Part shown: positions 54,090 through 64,000 of the stretch, piece after piece
Position numbering within the stretch: the stretch's first letter is position 1
Layout: every line of letters begins with the position of its first letter
Origin: Naematelia aurantialba
Taxonomy: Eukaryota; Basidiomycota; Tremellomycetes; Tremellales; Naemateliaceae
Direction: 5' to 3'
Length of the DNA stretch: 64,000 nt
Assembly (NCBI GenBank): GCA_021527695.1
Contig: JAKFAO010000008.1
Location: 1,302,001 to 1,366,000 of the forward strand
Made by a program: the position numbers and the translations under genes
The notes under the pieces: generated by a model
Told to the model about the DNA's origin: nothing
What the model saw: the letters and a program-made list of their open reading frames with translations, nothing else
The model's database searches: none

Positions 54090-56000
54090 TCACTTGAAGT
54101 CGACTTCGGGCAGGGCGGTACCGCCCACCTCGACCGGAAGAGCAGGCACCACCACGGTGATCCATCTTGCGCCGTGCGGACCCGCCTCCCAAGCATGCAA
54201 CGTGCCCCTCTGTATAACCATCTCGCCTTCCCTCACAAGTGTGCGCTGCACCCCTCCCTGGGCGTCCGGGTCCGGGGTGATGAGCGTCGCCTCGCCGCGG
54301 ACCACGATATTGTAATCCACTGAGTTGGTGCGGTGCATCGGGATGTAATAGTTTGGTTGGACGTCTGTGACCCGCCCATTCACGCCGCCGGGCATGACGA
54401 CGCCCGGCGCAGCGTCCATTGCCGCTTGGATTGTCGCGGCGTCGAGGGTGGCAGAGGAGGTAGTGGGGAGACCGGCGTGAGAGAACAGAGGGGTGATGAA
54501 TGCGTTGCCTTGGAGGACGGGTGCGAGCGGAACGAGGTCGTCGTGGATCTTGACGTGGGAGCCGTCCACGTCTGTCGGGTCGTGAGACGTGAGAACACGC
54601 CGGAACGGACCAAACGGGCTGACTTCAGCGGACGTGGTGCCGGCGAGCGCAGAAGTATTGGGGGGTAGAGCCGTGGTATTAGTGCTGGAGCTGGATGCCA
54701 CCGCGAGAGGCACGGAGGCCGAGGTCGAGGTGGACGTCGTAGGAGCGGCAGTGGTACTGGAGGAAGGGTTGGCCAGCATTGTCGGCTGGATCACAGTGGA
54801 TAACGTGGCTGGATCTGACTCGAGGAGTGACGACGAAGCCTGTTGAGCGATTTCGCGTAGCAGAGCAGCTTTCGGCCGCCGACGGGCGATGCCAGTGGCG
54901 TCTGTGTTGCGAAGGGCCTGGTAAACCCAGTCTCTGTCGGTTGTCAGGGTAGCTCGCGGTATGAGTGGGAAGGAAGGAAGGAAGGAAGGAAGGAAGGAAG
55001 GAAGGAAGCATGAAACCTACCTGGGCACGAGAATCCCCTTCTCGCGCAACTTCCTTGTCATATTCCGGTACCCGACCGAGCCCTGCTCGTCCTCCTGCGC
55101 CAAGCGGAGGACCTCTATAGCCAGCTCTTCGCGCGAGAGCCGCGCTTTGCGGGTACCGCCAACGCCGAGAGCCGCTGTGGTGCGGTAGAAGGACGAGGCG
55201 CTCCTGCGGACGTCAGCCGCTTGTCTGTCTGGTGGGAAGAGGGGTCGCTGTCGTTTTTGGTGCTTGAAGAAAGTTTAGGGATGAGGTGAGGAGCACTGAG
55301 ATGGGCAAGAGGCGAGTGAAGGACCAAGGCGTACCCGAACGCCATCTCCTGTCCGTGTTCCTGCGCAAGCCGCTCGTTGATATCCTTGAAGCCCGTCATG
55401 CCTTCTGCAAAGTACCGCTCGAGAATGGCTTTCATCTCTTCGTTGGCTTTTGCTACGTCCTATCAGTGCCTCATCGGACCAGAACACCATAACCGCGTCA
55501 ACCACCTCAAAGCCGCCTCTCTCCCCATTTTGTCCTCAGCCCAGCGTATACTGAACGCTGCCCAGCCGCTAGGCCGCTTGAGAAGCAACGGACTCACGAG
55601 ACGGTTTATGCCCATTCTTTCCCTGAGGATTATTATTCCCTCTTCGCCCTCTACCGCCTCTTCCCACTGACTCGGCGTCTCCCTCCTGCCCCTCATCGTG
55701 CTGGTCCATATCCAGACCTCCGCCGGCTGACCCGACCCCACCCGCACCTGCACCTGCCCCACGCAGACCATGCACCACCTGTCCCAGCCCGCCCTCTGCA
55801 TTCATTGCCCTCTCCAGATCTGGATCCATGTTGAGCCCGGCATCCGCCCCAGTGTCCCCGGCAATGTCGAGATCAACGTCGTTGTCGACGTCCACATTGA
55901 CGTCGGCGAGGTCCAAGCTGTCTGTCTCGGATAGGGCCGGGTCGAGCATCGAGACTTCGCCTAGGGTGTCGGGCAAGTCGATATCTGGGGGGTGTGACAT
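54090..56000 (-). CDS. Helix-turn-helix / cupin fusion protein
   Basis: Four exons (minus): 56000-55598, 55452-55335, 55203-55021, 54933-54090; 515 aa. Residues 1-135 are acidic, then Gly/Asn/Arg-rich. Residues ~136-260 look like the paired HTH found in front of fungal integrase/transposase-like proteins: MKAILERYFAEGMTGFKDINERL, SSFYRTTAALGVGGTRKARLSREELA, and GYRNMTRKLREKGILVPRDWVYQALRNTD...GIARRRP. A Ser/Thr/Ala-rich linker follows. Residues ~350-515 form a cupin: NYYIPMHRTNSVDYNIVVRGE, TLVREGEMVIQRGTLHAWEAG, ARWITVVVPALP. The His/Glu pattern (MHRTxSVDY, RGTLHAW) is that of small-molecule cupins. HTH end and cupin share one exon and frame. Function is unknown; a ligand-sensing regulator is one inference, two adjacent genes another. 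Confidence 0.82.
54968..55008. repeat. (GGAA)n microsatellite in an intron of the HTH-cupin gene
   Basis: About ten perfect GGAA units between exons 3 and 4 (intron 54934-55020). Confidence 0.95.
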
Positions 56001-56419
56001 TCTTCCTGTTCAAGTGCCCACCAGCACAGAGTTACAAGCACAAAGCTACCAGGCGCGAGGCAATGTTGATGTTCTGCTGGGGGATGAGAATATCAATCGA
56101 GGCTAGATACAGAGGAGAAATAGAAAATCGGCACGTCTTTCGTCCGCAGTGGCGCGTCCGATGGCAGGCCGCTAGGCTCCGACCAGCTCAAGTTACAAGT
56201 TCAGATGTGCGAAATGATGCGCAACTAGGGTATATAGTGACGACCCGAGCACCCACGACTGTCTCCACCGAAGAGGTGCACTCAGAGCACGACATACAAT
56301 CTGTAGCAGATTTAGGCATCTTACATATCAAGGGTATCAAAAGCAGACAGACCTGCACCTCAGATCGGCAACACAGAGCCCTCCTGCTGCGCCGCAACAC
56401 CACATCTCCTATGGCTAAC

Positions 56420-58224
56420 CTATCCACTGTGCCTCTCGTATCGCCCAACAACGATGGCGTGGTCTCTCTCGTACGGCTCCAGGGTCAGTTGCTCTGCGGA
56501 CTGTCAGTCTCGTCCAGCGGTCAATGTCTCGTCAAGATGGATTTTACGATGTGGCGTGGGCCAAGCGATATGAACACGGAAGGAACCGGTACGGGATAAG
56601 GAGTTAACCTTGGTGGGAGATGGACAAGATCAAGGACGATTGAACGGCTGTTGTACAACGCACCCTTCGGCTTGATGCCCTCCTTGCGCATAATGTTGAC
56701 CTCGCTGGCGAATACTTGGGCAGCGGGCGCGGTCGAGTCGATACAGTTGGCCTTGATGGAAATGACGATCGCTCCGCCGTTTTTCAGGAAATGATGTGCG
56801 TTGAGTGCGATGATACGCGCCTGATCAGGCTGGGCGACGTCGGCGAAGATCACATCGACCATCTGCAAGAGCATGCGGTACTTTTGGGGGTGACGGGCAT
56901 CTTCGACGATCGCTTGGCATTGTCAGCATCGCAATCTCAATTTCGCTACGATCGCCTTTCCACCTCAGTCCAAGTCAAAGGGGGGTGGAAGGAAGGCAAT
57001 GATAGGTCAAATGGGGTCAGAGAAAGAGAATGAGAAGAGTTCGCGTCGCGGTCAGGGGGATTACGAAGCAGGGAAAAGCGCGACGAAGAGTGTGCCAAGG
57101 TTGGCACAGAAAATTGTGGATGTGAGATTTGTCTTTCGAGATTGAGAGCCAGATTTAGGTTGGGCAGCAACTTACGGATCACGTTTGTGCGCTTTTTCGC
57201 CATGCCTATCAAGTCTCGCCCGGAGCGGTGTGAGAACTCGACGGCGTAGACGACACCTTCGGGACCAACAATGTCCGAGACGTGCGAGACGGATGAGCCC
57301 GACGCAGCGCCGAGGTAGAGCACTTTGGAGCCGGGTTTGATCTGACGGTGTCAGCTACACGTATAGATTGTCTCCCTCCAGCTCTCTCTCTATCTCTGTA
57401 GGTAGAAAGATGACTCACGTGGATATCGTCCAGACCACCAAGAATACCAGCGGCCAGCTTCGACCTGAAAGGGTTCCAAACCCTGTACTCGACCTTCTCC
57501 TCCTCGCCCTCAGCGTTGGTAGTGGCGATACTGATTCGCTTCTCGCCGTAAACGCTCTCCCCGGGGGTCATATTGCGTGTCACCAGTAAGTGTTCCTTGC
57601 CTTTGGCGATGTACACCCCGGCGTGCTTGTGTGGCTCGAGCGTGACCGCTCCAGGACCTTTACGGCCAAGTCCGGGCTTGCCGCCGCGTGCTCCACCGCG
57701 ACCTCTAGGGGGTCCACCACGACCACCGCCTGCAAGAAGATACAGCATCAGCAGGTGTTACAGAAAGGAGGTGAAATGCGACAGTCATGATGGGTGAAAG
57801 AGGCAGAGAAAGTTAAGAAAAAGAGGAGCGAAAGAAGAGAGAAAGAAGAGGGAAGGACGAGTGAAAGAAAAGGGAAAGAAGGGAAGGAGTATGAGATGAA
57901 GAAGTAAGAAGAGAACAGACAGAACTCACCTCGAGGAGCGCCTCGAGGAGCACCACGACCCCCGCCTCGACCGCCAAACCCACCCCGATCACCAGGGCCG
58001 CCACCTCGGCCACCGCCTCGACCACCAAATCCACCTCGTCCACCGGCCCCACCTCGACCGCCGCCACGGCCACCTCTTTCACCTACAATGGTCAGCCAAC
58101 TTCATATTCGCGCCATTCGGCTGAGGGAAGACTTGACCCCGCCTTTCAAGTCCAGGTGGGCAGACTGAAGCGAGCCGGACGAGCCGATGTGGGGGGAACA
58201 AGCAGTGGACGTACCAAATGCCAT
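56420..58224 (-). CDS. NOP1: Fibrillarin (Nop1), box C/D snoRNP 2'-O-methyltransferase
   Basis: The start codon is at 58222-58224; exon 1 codes only MAF plus one base. The last exon is 56493-56420. The second exon is a Gly/Arg-rich GAR domain ([11 protein letters not shown]...). The methyltransferase core follows: [29 protein letters not shown], the SAM motif [59 protein letters not shown], and the C-terminal [19 protein letters not shown]. The invariant [12 protein letters not shown] junction forces an AAG 3' splice site (CCAAG). The SAM motif has SGSS where SGTT is commoner. Role: it methylates rRNA riboses guided by C/D snoRNAs in the nucleolus. One intron (about 57,735-57,930) is a long polypurine tract. 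Confidence 0.96.
57815..57915. repeat. Polypurine (GAAAGAAGA)-rich intron tract in NOP1
   Basis: About 100 bases of almost pure G/A on the + strand, i.e. polypyrimidine in the NOP1 pre-mRNA, ending just before the 5' splice site of the GAR exon. Confidence 0.75.
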
Positions 58225-58968
58225 TTCTCCGGCTATATGTATCCGCCCTTGCTAAAGTCTCGCTTGCACAGATCCAGTCTCCAGACAATCTTATGGAGCG
58301 CAGTGTCTGCAACTATGTAGTATTCGGCAGTTGAAGGATGCTCGGCCGTTGAATGCTGTCAAAATGTCGATACAACTCGAGTACGACCAGCAGGACGTTG
58401 CGCGGAAGACTAATTTTGTCGGTTGGGATAAATACAAATCAATTCACCGAAAAAGTATTCCCCCTCATCGGGATTTGGTTCCGTCCCTGACGTCCACCTG
58501 GAAAGTCGTCGACCAGTCATTGACTCGATTTCCTTCTGCACCCGTCACGACACGACAATCCCGCTCAGTTCTCGTTCGTCCTTTCTTGGGCCACGTTTCC
58601 TCCCCTTGACATCTCGATATCCGTCACCAGCTTGGCCCTGTACAAGAGGCACCAGGTACATCTTTCTGACGACCCCAAGCGCACCACCCGTTTGGTCATC
58701 CGAGCACTCAACGCCTCCACATCAGAACGACGAGTCATCTCCTGGCCCTCAATACACAACTAGCTGTCTCATCTCGATTGGGGTGCTGGGTCGAGAACAC
58801 AGAGGGTCGACTTGACTTGCAAGTCGGTCCTCCACTCTCCATCTCATCGTAGGTGTTGCTCCCTCCTTTCGTTCCGAAACTCAGATGAATCCGGTCCCTT
58901 CCCCAGTCCATCCACTCGGCTTGCAGTGTCAGAGGTTACAGCCAACTTGACGTACACTGACTTGACAG
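58225..58968. promoter_or_regulatory. Divergent promoter region, NOP1 and UBP3
   Basis: 744 bases between divergent ATGs. TTGACAG just before the ATG at 58969 resembles a 3' splice site, so UBP3 may have a non-coding first exon here. Confidence 0.45.
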
Positions 58969-61900
58969 ATGCAAACAACCGTCATGCAGCCGGCGCCCAT
59001 GCCAGGCATGCAACCGCCACCACCCCCGTCTGCGTCTCAACAAAACCCCCCGATGCATCCTCATCCCAATCATCTGGCGCCGACCACCTCCACCCACCCC
59101 TATCCCACCTACCCCTCCATCGACCACTCATCCCAGCCACCACCACACAACTTCTCTACCTACCAGAATACGCAAGGTTGGAGCGGACCGAGCTACTATG
59201 CGCCGCAGGCACAGTTTCACCCGCGTTCATTTCAGAACGGCCATGGTAACGGATATCCCCGATACAACGACAACCGCCATCCCCAACAGCATTTCGCCCA
59301 GTCCTCATATATGCCACAATACATCCCTCACGCGTATCCCCAGATGGGCGGTCCAGGTCCCGCGACGATGCAGAATGGATTTGGGTACCAGGGGGAAGGT
59401 GTGCCGAATCATCTTAGGGGAGGCTACTTCCAACCACCGTTCGAACCCGCGGCTCAGTCCCAGGCACCGTACCAAAGCGCACCGGCGGACGGAGACAACC
59501 TTCAAGCAATGAACGGGCAAGCTCCGCCTGACGACCCAACTACACCGCAGCCCATGCAGCCGCCTCCGCCAAATTTCGGCAATCCCGCCCTCAATGGCTT
59601 TCCCCACCAGCCATATGTCCCGTTCACCGGTCCAGGCCAACCTCCCCCTCAACAGTACTTCCCACCAGGCCATCCGTATGCTCACGGTGGTGGCTTTGGG
59701 TATCCACCTTACCAAATTAACGGGAATTCGGAGTATGGGTTCGGGTTCAGCGGACCGGGTCCACAGTCACAACCTGTTCCCCAGCAGGGCAAAGGTCTTA
59801 ATCCGGCAGCAGCAGGGTTCACGTTCTCTGGGGTAAAATCGCTGCCGAACGGCCATCCTGAATCAATCAATGCGCCTAAGTCCCCGGCTCAACATCCAGT
59901 TGATACCACCCCTGTATTCGCTTCTGTCAAGCCCGAACTACCTCTAGCGCCCGTTGCGAATGGTCATCCCGAATCCGTACAGGCATGGGTCGCTCCGGTT
60001 ATCGTTGACGGTGAGAAGCTGAAAGGTCTCGGAATGAGGCGAGACTCAGGAGATTCTCAGGAGGGTGGTTTGGGATTGTCGCAGATGTCCAAAATGGTCG
60101 ACAGGCGAGTTGCTCCAGCTGGGACGTCGGGCACATCGGAGACTGCCACTGCCGTCGAGAGCGCAACATCCACCACGCAGACTTCGTCCACACCGGCAAT
60201 GACTTCACCCTCCACCTCTCACACACCTGTCTCGGTGCAAACCCCACGGGCCACCACAGACGCCGAGCATTCTGTGCTTTTGTCTCCCCCCGAGCAGACT
60301 GATGGGCATTTCAATTTCGTCGGCCCTACCATGTCGGGATACTCTTCACCACCAGCAACTACTCCAAACACCTCACTATTCCAGGCAATATCCGCAGGGC
60401 GGACAGTACCCACGTCTGCCATTGCTGGTGCGTCCAAGTCCAGATCAAAGACTGCGTCTACGACGGAGCCTCTTCGTCTAGCTTCGACTCGTCCCGATGC
60501 CACTGCGTCGAGTGGTATTACATACTCCAAGTCACTCAGCCAGGCAATACCGAAGACGGTCAAGGTCCAGCAAGATGAGGACGTGCGAAAGATGAAACTG
60601 AGTTCGAAGGGTAGAGAGAAAGCGAGTGGAAAGAAAGTCGTTTTCGCAGTGGGTACTGGCGATGAGCCAAGGACTCGAGGAGAGGGCCGGGAAAGATTCG
60701 CCCGTACAGATTTGATCTTTGGATCTGCGGTTTTATCAGCCGAGCAATTCCAACCCACATCATCGTCAAGCCCTGAAGGGAATCTCACCATGCCTGGAAC
60801 TCCGGCTATCGCAGTGCCCCCGTCTGCCCCCGTCCCCAAAACCAAACCATCCAGTTGGGCTGCCCTGCTCAAAAGCCCTTCCTCAACCACCCCCCGATCT
60901 TCTGTCGCTCCATCTGCCATACCCTCGCCCAGCAAATCTGCTATCTCTCTGTCAATTGATACCGATGCTGGTCCTTCCCAAAATGTGGACCCTGTCACGC
61001 CCAAGTCAAATGCAAACAAACCTCTACCCCCTTCCACTGGCGCCGCCACGACCTCTAGCCAGGCTGCACCTCGCCCGGTCTTCAACTACGCTGCGGCCGC
61101 GGCCGCTGGCTCTGCGTTGACACCGCAAGAGGAGTTGGCGAAGTTGCTTACGGATGGTGTCAAGGGCAAGGGCCGTGAAGTGCCGGTCTGTGTGCCCCGT
61201 GGTCTGATCAACACTGGCAACATGTGCTTTGCAAATACAGTGAGCCGAAATGGACACCTCCTTGGCATACGCTTACGAAGCTAGGTACTGCAAGTGCTGG
61301 TGTATTGTCCGCCATTTACTGAACTGCTGGAGGAGCTTGGCAAACGGCTCAAGGCAGATCTTGCGAGGCGAACGCCGCTTCTTGAGGCTATGTGAGTCAG
61401 AGCATGACGGTAGGCAGAGCCTGACTGAGCTGTTAGGATCGTCTTCCTTCGCGAGTTCACTGCCTCCCTTGGCGACCGTCCGTCTCCTCCTAACGGAACG
61501 TCGACCCCGAAGGGCCAGAGTCGTGAGACCCGGCAGGACGCGTTCATTCCAGAAAATGTGTATGATGCGATGAAGGAGAATAAGAGGTTCGATTCTATGC
61601 GCGTGAGTCGAGCTTCCTCTGCCAGGGCGCGCAGTGAAACTAATTTGCTTAGCGGGGGTACCAAGAAGATGCCGAAGAATACCTCGGTTTCTTCCTGGAC
61701 ACCCTCCATGAGGAGCTGCTCTACCTCTTATCACGCACACAAGCGCCCCGCCCCAGCAGTAGCCGTCCAGCGGCAGTGCCGAATGGCAACGCAGAGCATG
61801 ATGAGCGCCAGATCACTCGTCCCGTCTCTCCAGGGGCGGATAACGACGGCGAGGGCTGGCTTGAGGTGGGCAAGAAGCAGAAGACGAATGTTGTACGGAA

Positions 61901-62644
61901 CACCGAGACGCGGGAATCGGCGATTTCCCGTATCTTTGGCGGAACAATTCGTTCCGTCCTCCACACTCCCGGTCAGAAAGATTCTGTGACAGTCGAACCA
62001 TACCAGCCCTTACAGTTGGATATCTCCTCGCCGGATGTTCTCACCATCTCCGATGCACTTCGGCACATTTCTGAACCAGAATTGGTACCCGGAGTGTGGA
62101 GCCAAAGTCGGAACGCCAATGTGGACGCAATGAAGCAGGTGTACCTGGAGACATTCCCCGCGGTCTTGATCTTGCATCTGAAGAGGTTTGTCTATGATGC
62201 CACTGAGAGCAGGGTGGTGAAGAAAGGCCGACCTGTGGCGTATGGTACTGAATTGATCATTCCGCCGGGTGCGTCTCAAGTCTCTCTTTTGCTGCAGATT
62301 CTGATGTTGTGTAGATATCGTCTCGCCAAACCGCAGATCACCTACACCTATCAAGTATCGCCTCTTTGGAGGTCAGCTTAGCGCCAGGAGATGTACCCCG
62401 AGCTGACTTCTCAGTTATCTACCACCACGGTGCCTCGGCGTCCGGCGGACATTATACGGTCAGTGTGTCCCGTCAAGACACGTCGGGCTGGATTCACTTT
62501 GACGACGAGTCGCACGCGCCTGTACCTGTCGAGCAGGTTGTAGTGAGCGAAGATGAGGCGCGCGAAGGACGGAACGGAGCTATCGGCGTCGCGGCGAGGG
62601 AGCGAGTAGGTTACCTGTTGTTCTACCGTCGCGTCAGGGTGTGA
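58969..62644 (+). CDS. UBP3: Ubiquitin-specific protease, Ubp3/USP10 family
   Basis: Six exons: 58969-61239, 61285-61391, 61437-61602, 61653-62268, 62315-62371, 62415-62644; 1,148 aa. Residues 1 to about 735 are Pro/Gln/Tyr-rich then Ser/Thr-rich and disordered. The catalytic domain has the Cys box RGLINTGNMCFANT (interrupted by intron 1 just after the motif), RRGYQEDAEEYLGFFLDTLHEE, AVLILHLKRFVYD, and the His box YHHGASASGGHYTV, then GYLLFYRR. Cys, His and the Asp of HFDDE are all present. Known for Ubp3/USP10: works with Bre5/G3BP on stress-granule, COPII and ribophagy substrates. Phases are consistent through all exons. Confidence 0.95.
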
Positions 62645-63235
62645 GCAGTTGGAGGCGCACCTGCATCGATGGCAAGCTGCGGTGAGCAGCAAGAGGAAGG
62701 TAGAGAAAGGACGAGAGTAAATGAAGAAGGGACGGAAGAAGAATTCATAGGGAAGGAAGTCGAGGAAGGAATGGCGGAAGGAAGCGGCGAGGAAAGAAGG
62801 ATGAAAGGAAAGAAAGGGAGAAAGGCAGAAGGGTAAAACTCTCTCGCGATTGAGATCAGGAGGCAGATGGCGGTTTGGGTTCTTGGTCATTGGTCATTTC
62901 GGACACTCCATTGCATTCATCATATTGGGAGAGCGACACGACCACAGGCACACAGTATAGGTTTATACGTAGGGATTGAGCAAGACGTGTTACATGGCAT
63001 GGAGTATATTGAGTAAAGCGGTTGCACTGGCCGTTTAAGGGACAGGAGAGCATAACGCGCATAATTCGGAAGGCACCACGGCGAGAAGACGTCTAAGGGC
63101 AGTGCATACCCAAGGGAGACACTCGTGATGCTCTTCATGTGTCAAGCTGCATCGATGAACAACTTCCTAATCCCTTATCTAAAACGTCTGCCCAAGGAGG
63201 GTGAGAAAAGTTAACTCTAAAATTATTGCCATCTA
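62645..63235. other. Convergent 3'-3' spacer, purine-rich
   Basis: 62680-62835 is mostly G/A (GGAAGGAAG-type) and then becomes mixed sequence. No gene seen. Confidence 0.55.
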
Positions 63236-64000
63236 TCAATTCTTGCTGTCACCTGGCAGGGGCACGACAGCGACGGCCTCGGCGTCCTCGGTCTCGCTAC
63301 TCTCTTTAGGCTCGTCGAAAGCGCCGAGCTTGTCCTGCTTCCATATGTACTGGAGGACGTACGCGCCGCAGAAGAGGCAGACGACAAGGAAGACGAGGTT
63401 GATGATGCCGGTTACGTGGAGGGGCTGAGCGGTGGCATTGATGCCGAACGCGATGGCGGCCGAGCCCGACTCTGCGGAGCGCAACGTCGCAATGATTCGA
63501 GAGACACGAACCCCGTTGGCGGATCGGGGGAAGACGAAGCCAGCCATGTAGTAGTAGTAGCCGTATGCGGTGCCCTGCGCGGCGCTGATAATAGCAACAG
63601 GCACCCACATGGCCGCGAAGCCCGGAGTCGCCCAGTCATACGTCTGCGTCACGGTCAGTTTGTGGCTGTCGAGGTGCACGTTGATGGCGAGTAGCCAGAT
63701 CGCCGTGGCAATCAACACGAAGTTGAGAAAGCCCCAGGTCACGACGAGCTTGGCTCGCACGCTGGACCGCTTTTTGTCGAGGTATAGACCCATAAGCTGG
63801 AACCAAATTATTGTGAGGATCGGCTTGACGAGCGACGACATGCCCCGTACTCGCACGGAGAAGTCTGCCTTCTAGTCAGCACGAATGGCGCCAGGATGTA
63901 TCCGGAATGCAGCTTACGTTTGGCGAGATACGTCGAGTTCCACGAGGGGATAAACAGCGACTCGGACCACAGGAAGCACATGGCGATGACGCGTGGGTCG
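63236..64000 (-). CDS. UNC93-like / DUF895 major-facilitator membrane protein (partial)
   Basis: C-terminal part of a minus-strand gene whose 5' end is outside the window. Exons seen: the window edge to 63918, and 63864-63236. The upstream exon reads FLWSESLFIPSWNSTYLAKH. Then come hydrophobic segments consistent with TM helices (VKPILTIIWFQLMGLYL; LVVTWGFLNFVLIATAIWLLAI; FAAMWVPVAIISAAQGTAYGYYYYM; INLVFLVVCLFCGAYVLQYIW) separated by short loops with DKKRSS and SRIIATLRSAESG. The C-terminal tail is acidic and cytosolic (EPKESSETEDAEAV). Transport substrate is unknown for fungal members of this family. The partial state is due to the window edge, not to a break. Confidence 0.82.

Overview
The window is nuclear DNA of a basidiomycete fungus. 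Genes are dense, on both strands, and cut by many short introns of about 45-130 nt. The products are fungal housekeeping proteins (Bud4, Atg16, Dcp2, Trm11, Ypt7, fibrillarin, tubulin cofactor D). Intron density, compact spacing and the flavour of the proteins suggest a Tremellomycete (Cryptococcus-like yeast). That assignment is inference, not something the sequence proves. I found no plasmid, phage, CRISPR array, rRNA gene or intact transposon.

Layout. 0-3 kb: Ypt7/Rab7 GTPase and Atg16 in tandem (+). 3-6 kb: sparse, with two small Ser/Thr/Pro-rich ORFs. 6.2-8.6 kb: RBM26/27-like RNA-binding protein (+). 9.2-11.7 kb: Gyp1/TBC1D22-type Rab GAP (-). 12.1-14.4 kb: disordered protein of unknown function (+). 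14.6-18.8 kb: tubulin-folding cofactor D (-). 19.1 kb: intron-containing tRNA-Gly(CCC) (-). 19.8-21.3 kb: unknown protein (-). 21.9-23.9 kb: Trm11 tRNA methyltransferase (-), divergent from a PP2A activator (PTPA/Rrd) at 24.1-25.5 kb (+). 26.1-27.7 kb: intronless Cys-rich protein (+). 28.5-30.5 kb: membrane-anchored GH32 invertase-like enzyme (-), divergent from Bud4/anillin at 31.0-36.5 kb (+). 37.4-39.9 kb: CCCH zinc-finger protein (-). 40.5-41.9 kb: 1-Cys peroxiredoxin (+). 42.3-44.7 kb: GH88 glucuronyl hydrolase (-). 45.6-48.8 kb: Dcp2 decapping enzyme (-). 51.1-53.6 kb: membrane-anchored DUF2264 protein (+). 54.1-56.0 kb: helix-turn-helix/cupin chimera (-). 56.4-58.2 kb: fibrillarin (-). 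59.0-62.6 kb: Ubp3/USP10-type deubiquitinase (+). 63.2 kb to the end: UNC93-like transporter (-), cut by the window edge.

The genes do not form one pathway. Loose themes are vesicle traffic and autophagy (Ypt7, Atg16, Gyp1), RNA metabolism (RBM26-like, Trm11, Dcp2, fibrillarin, tRNA-Gly), cytoskeleton and septum (cofactor D, Bud4), and carbohydrate-active enzymes (GH32, GH88, DUF2264).

The most unusual items are the in-frame HTH-cupin fusion, a set of introns whose protein-constrained 3' splice sites end in AAG, an 8-bp polypyrimidine minisatellite filling a peroxiredoxin intron, and many short tandem duplications in introns and spacers. Exon boundaries were worked out by eye from GT/AG sites, phase and family conservation. 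Where only a span is given, internal junctions were not all resolved.
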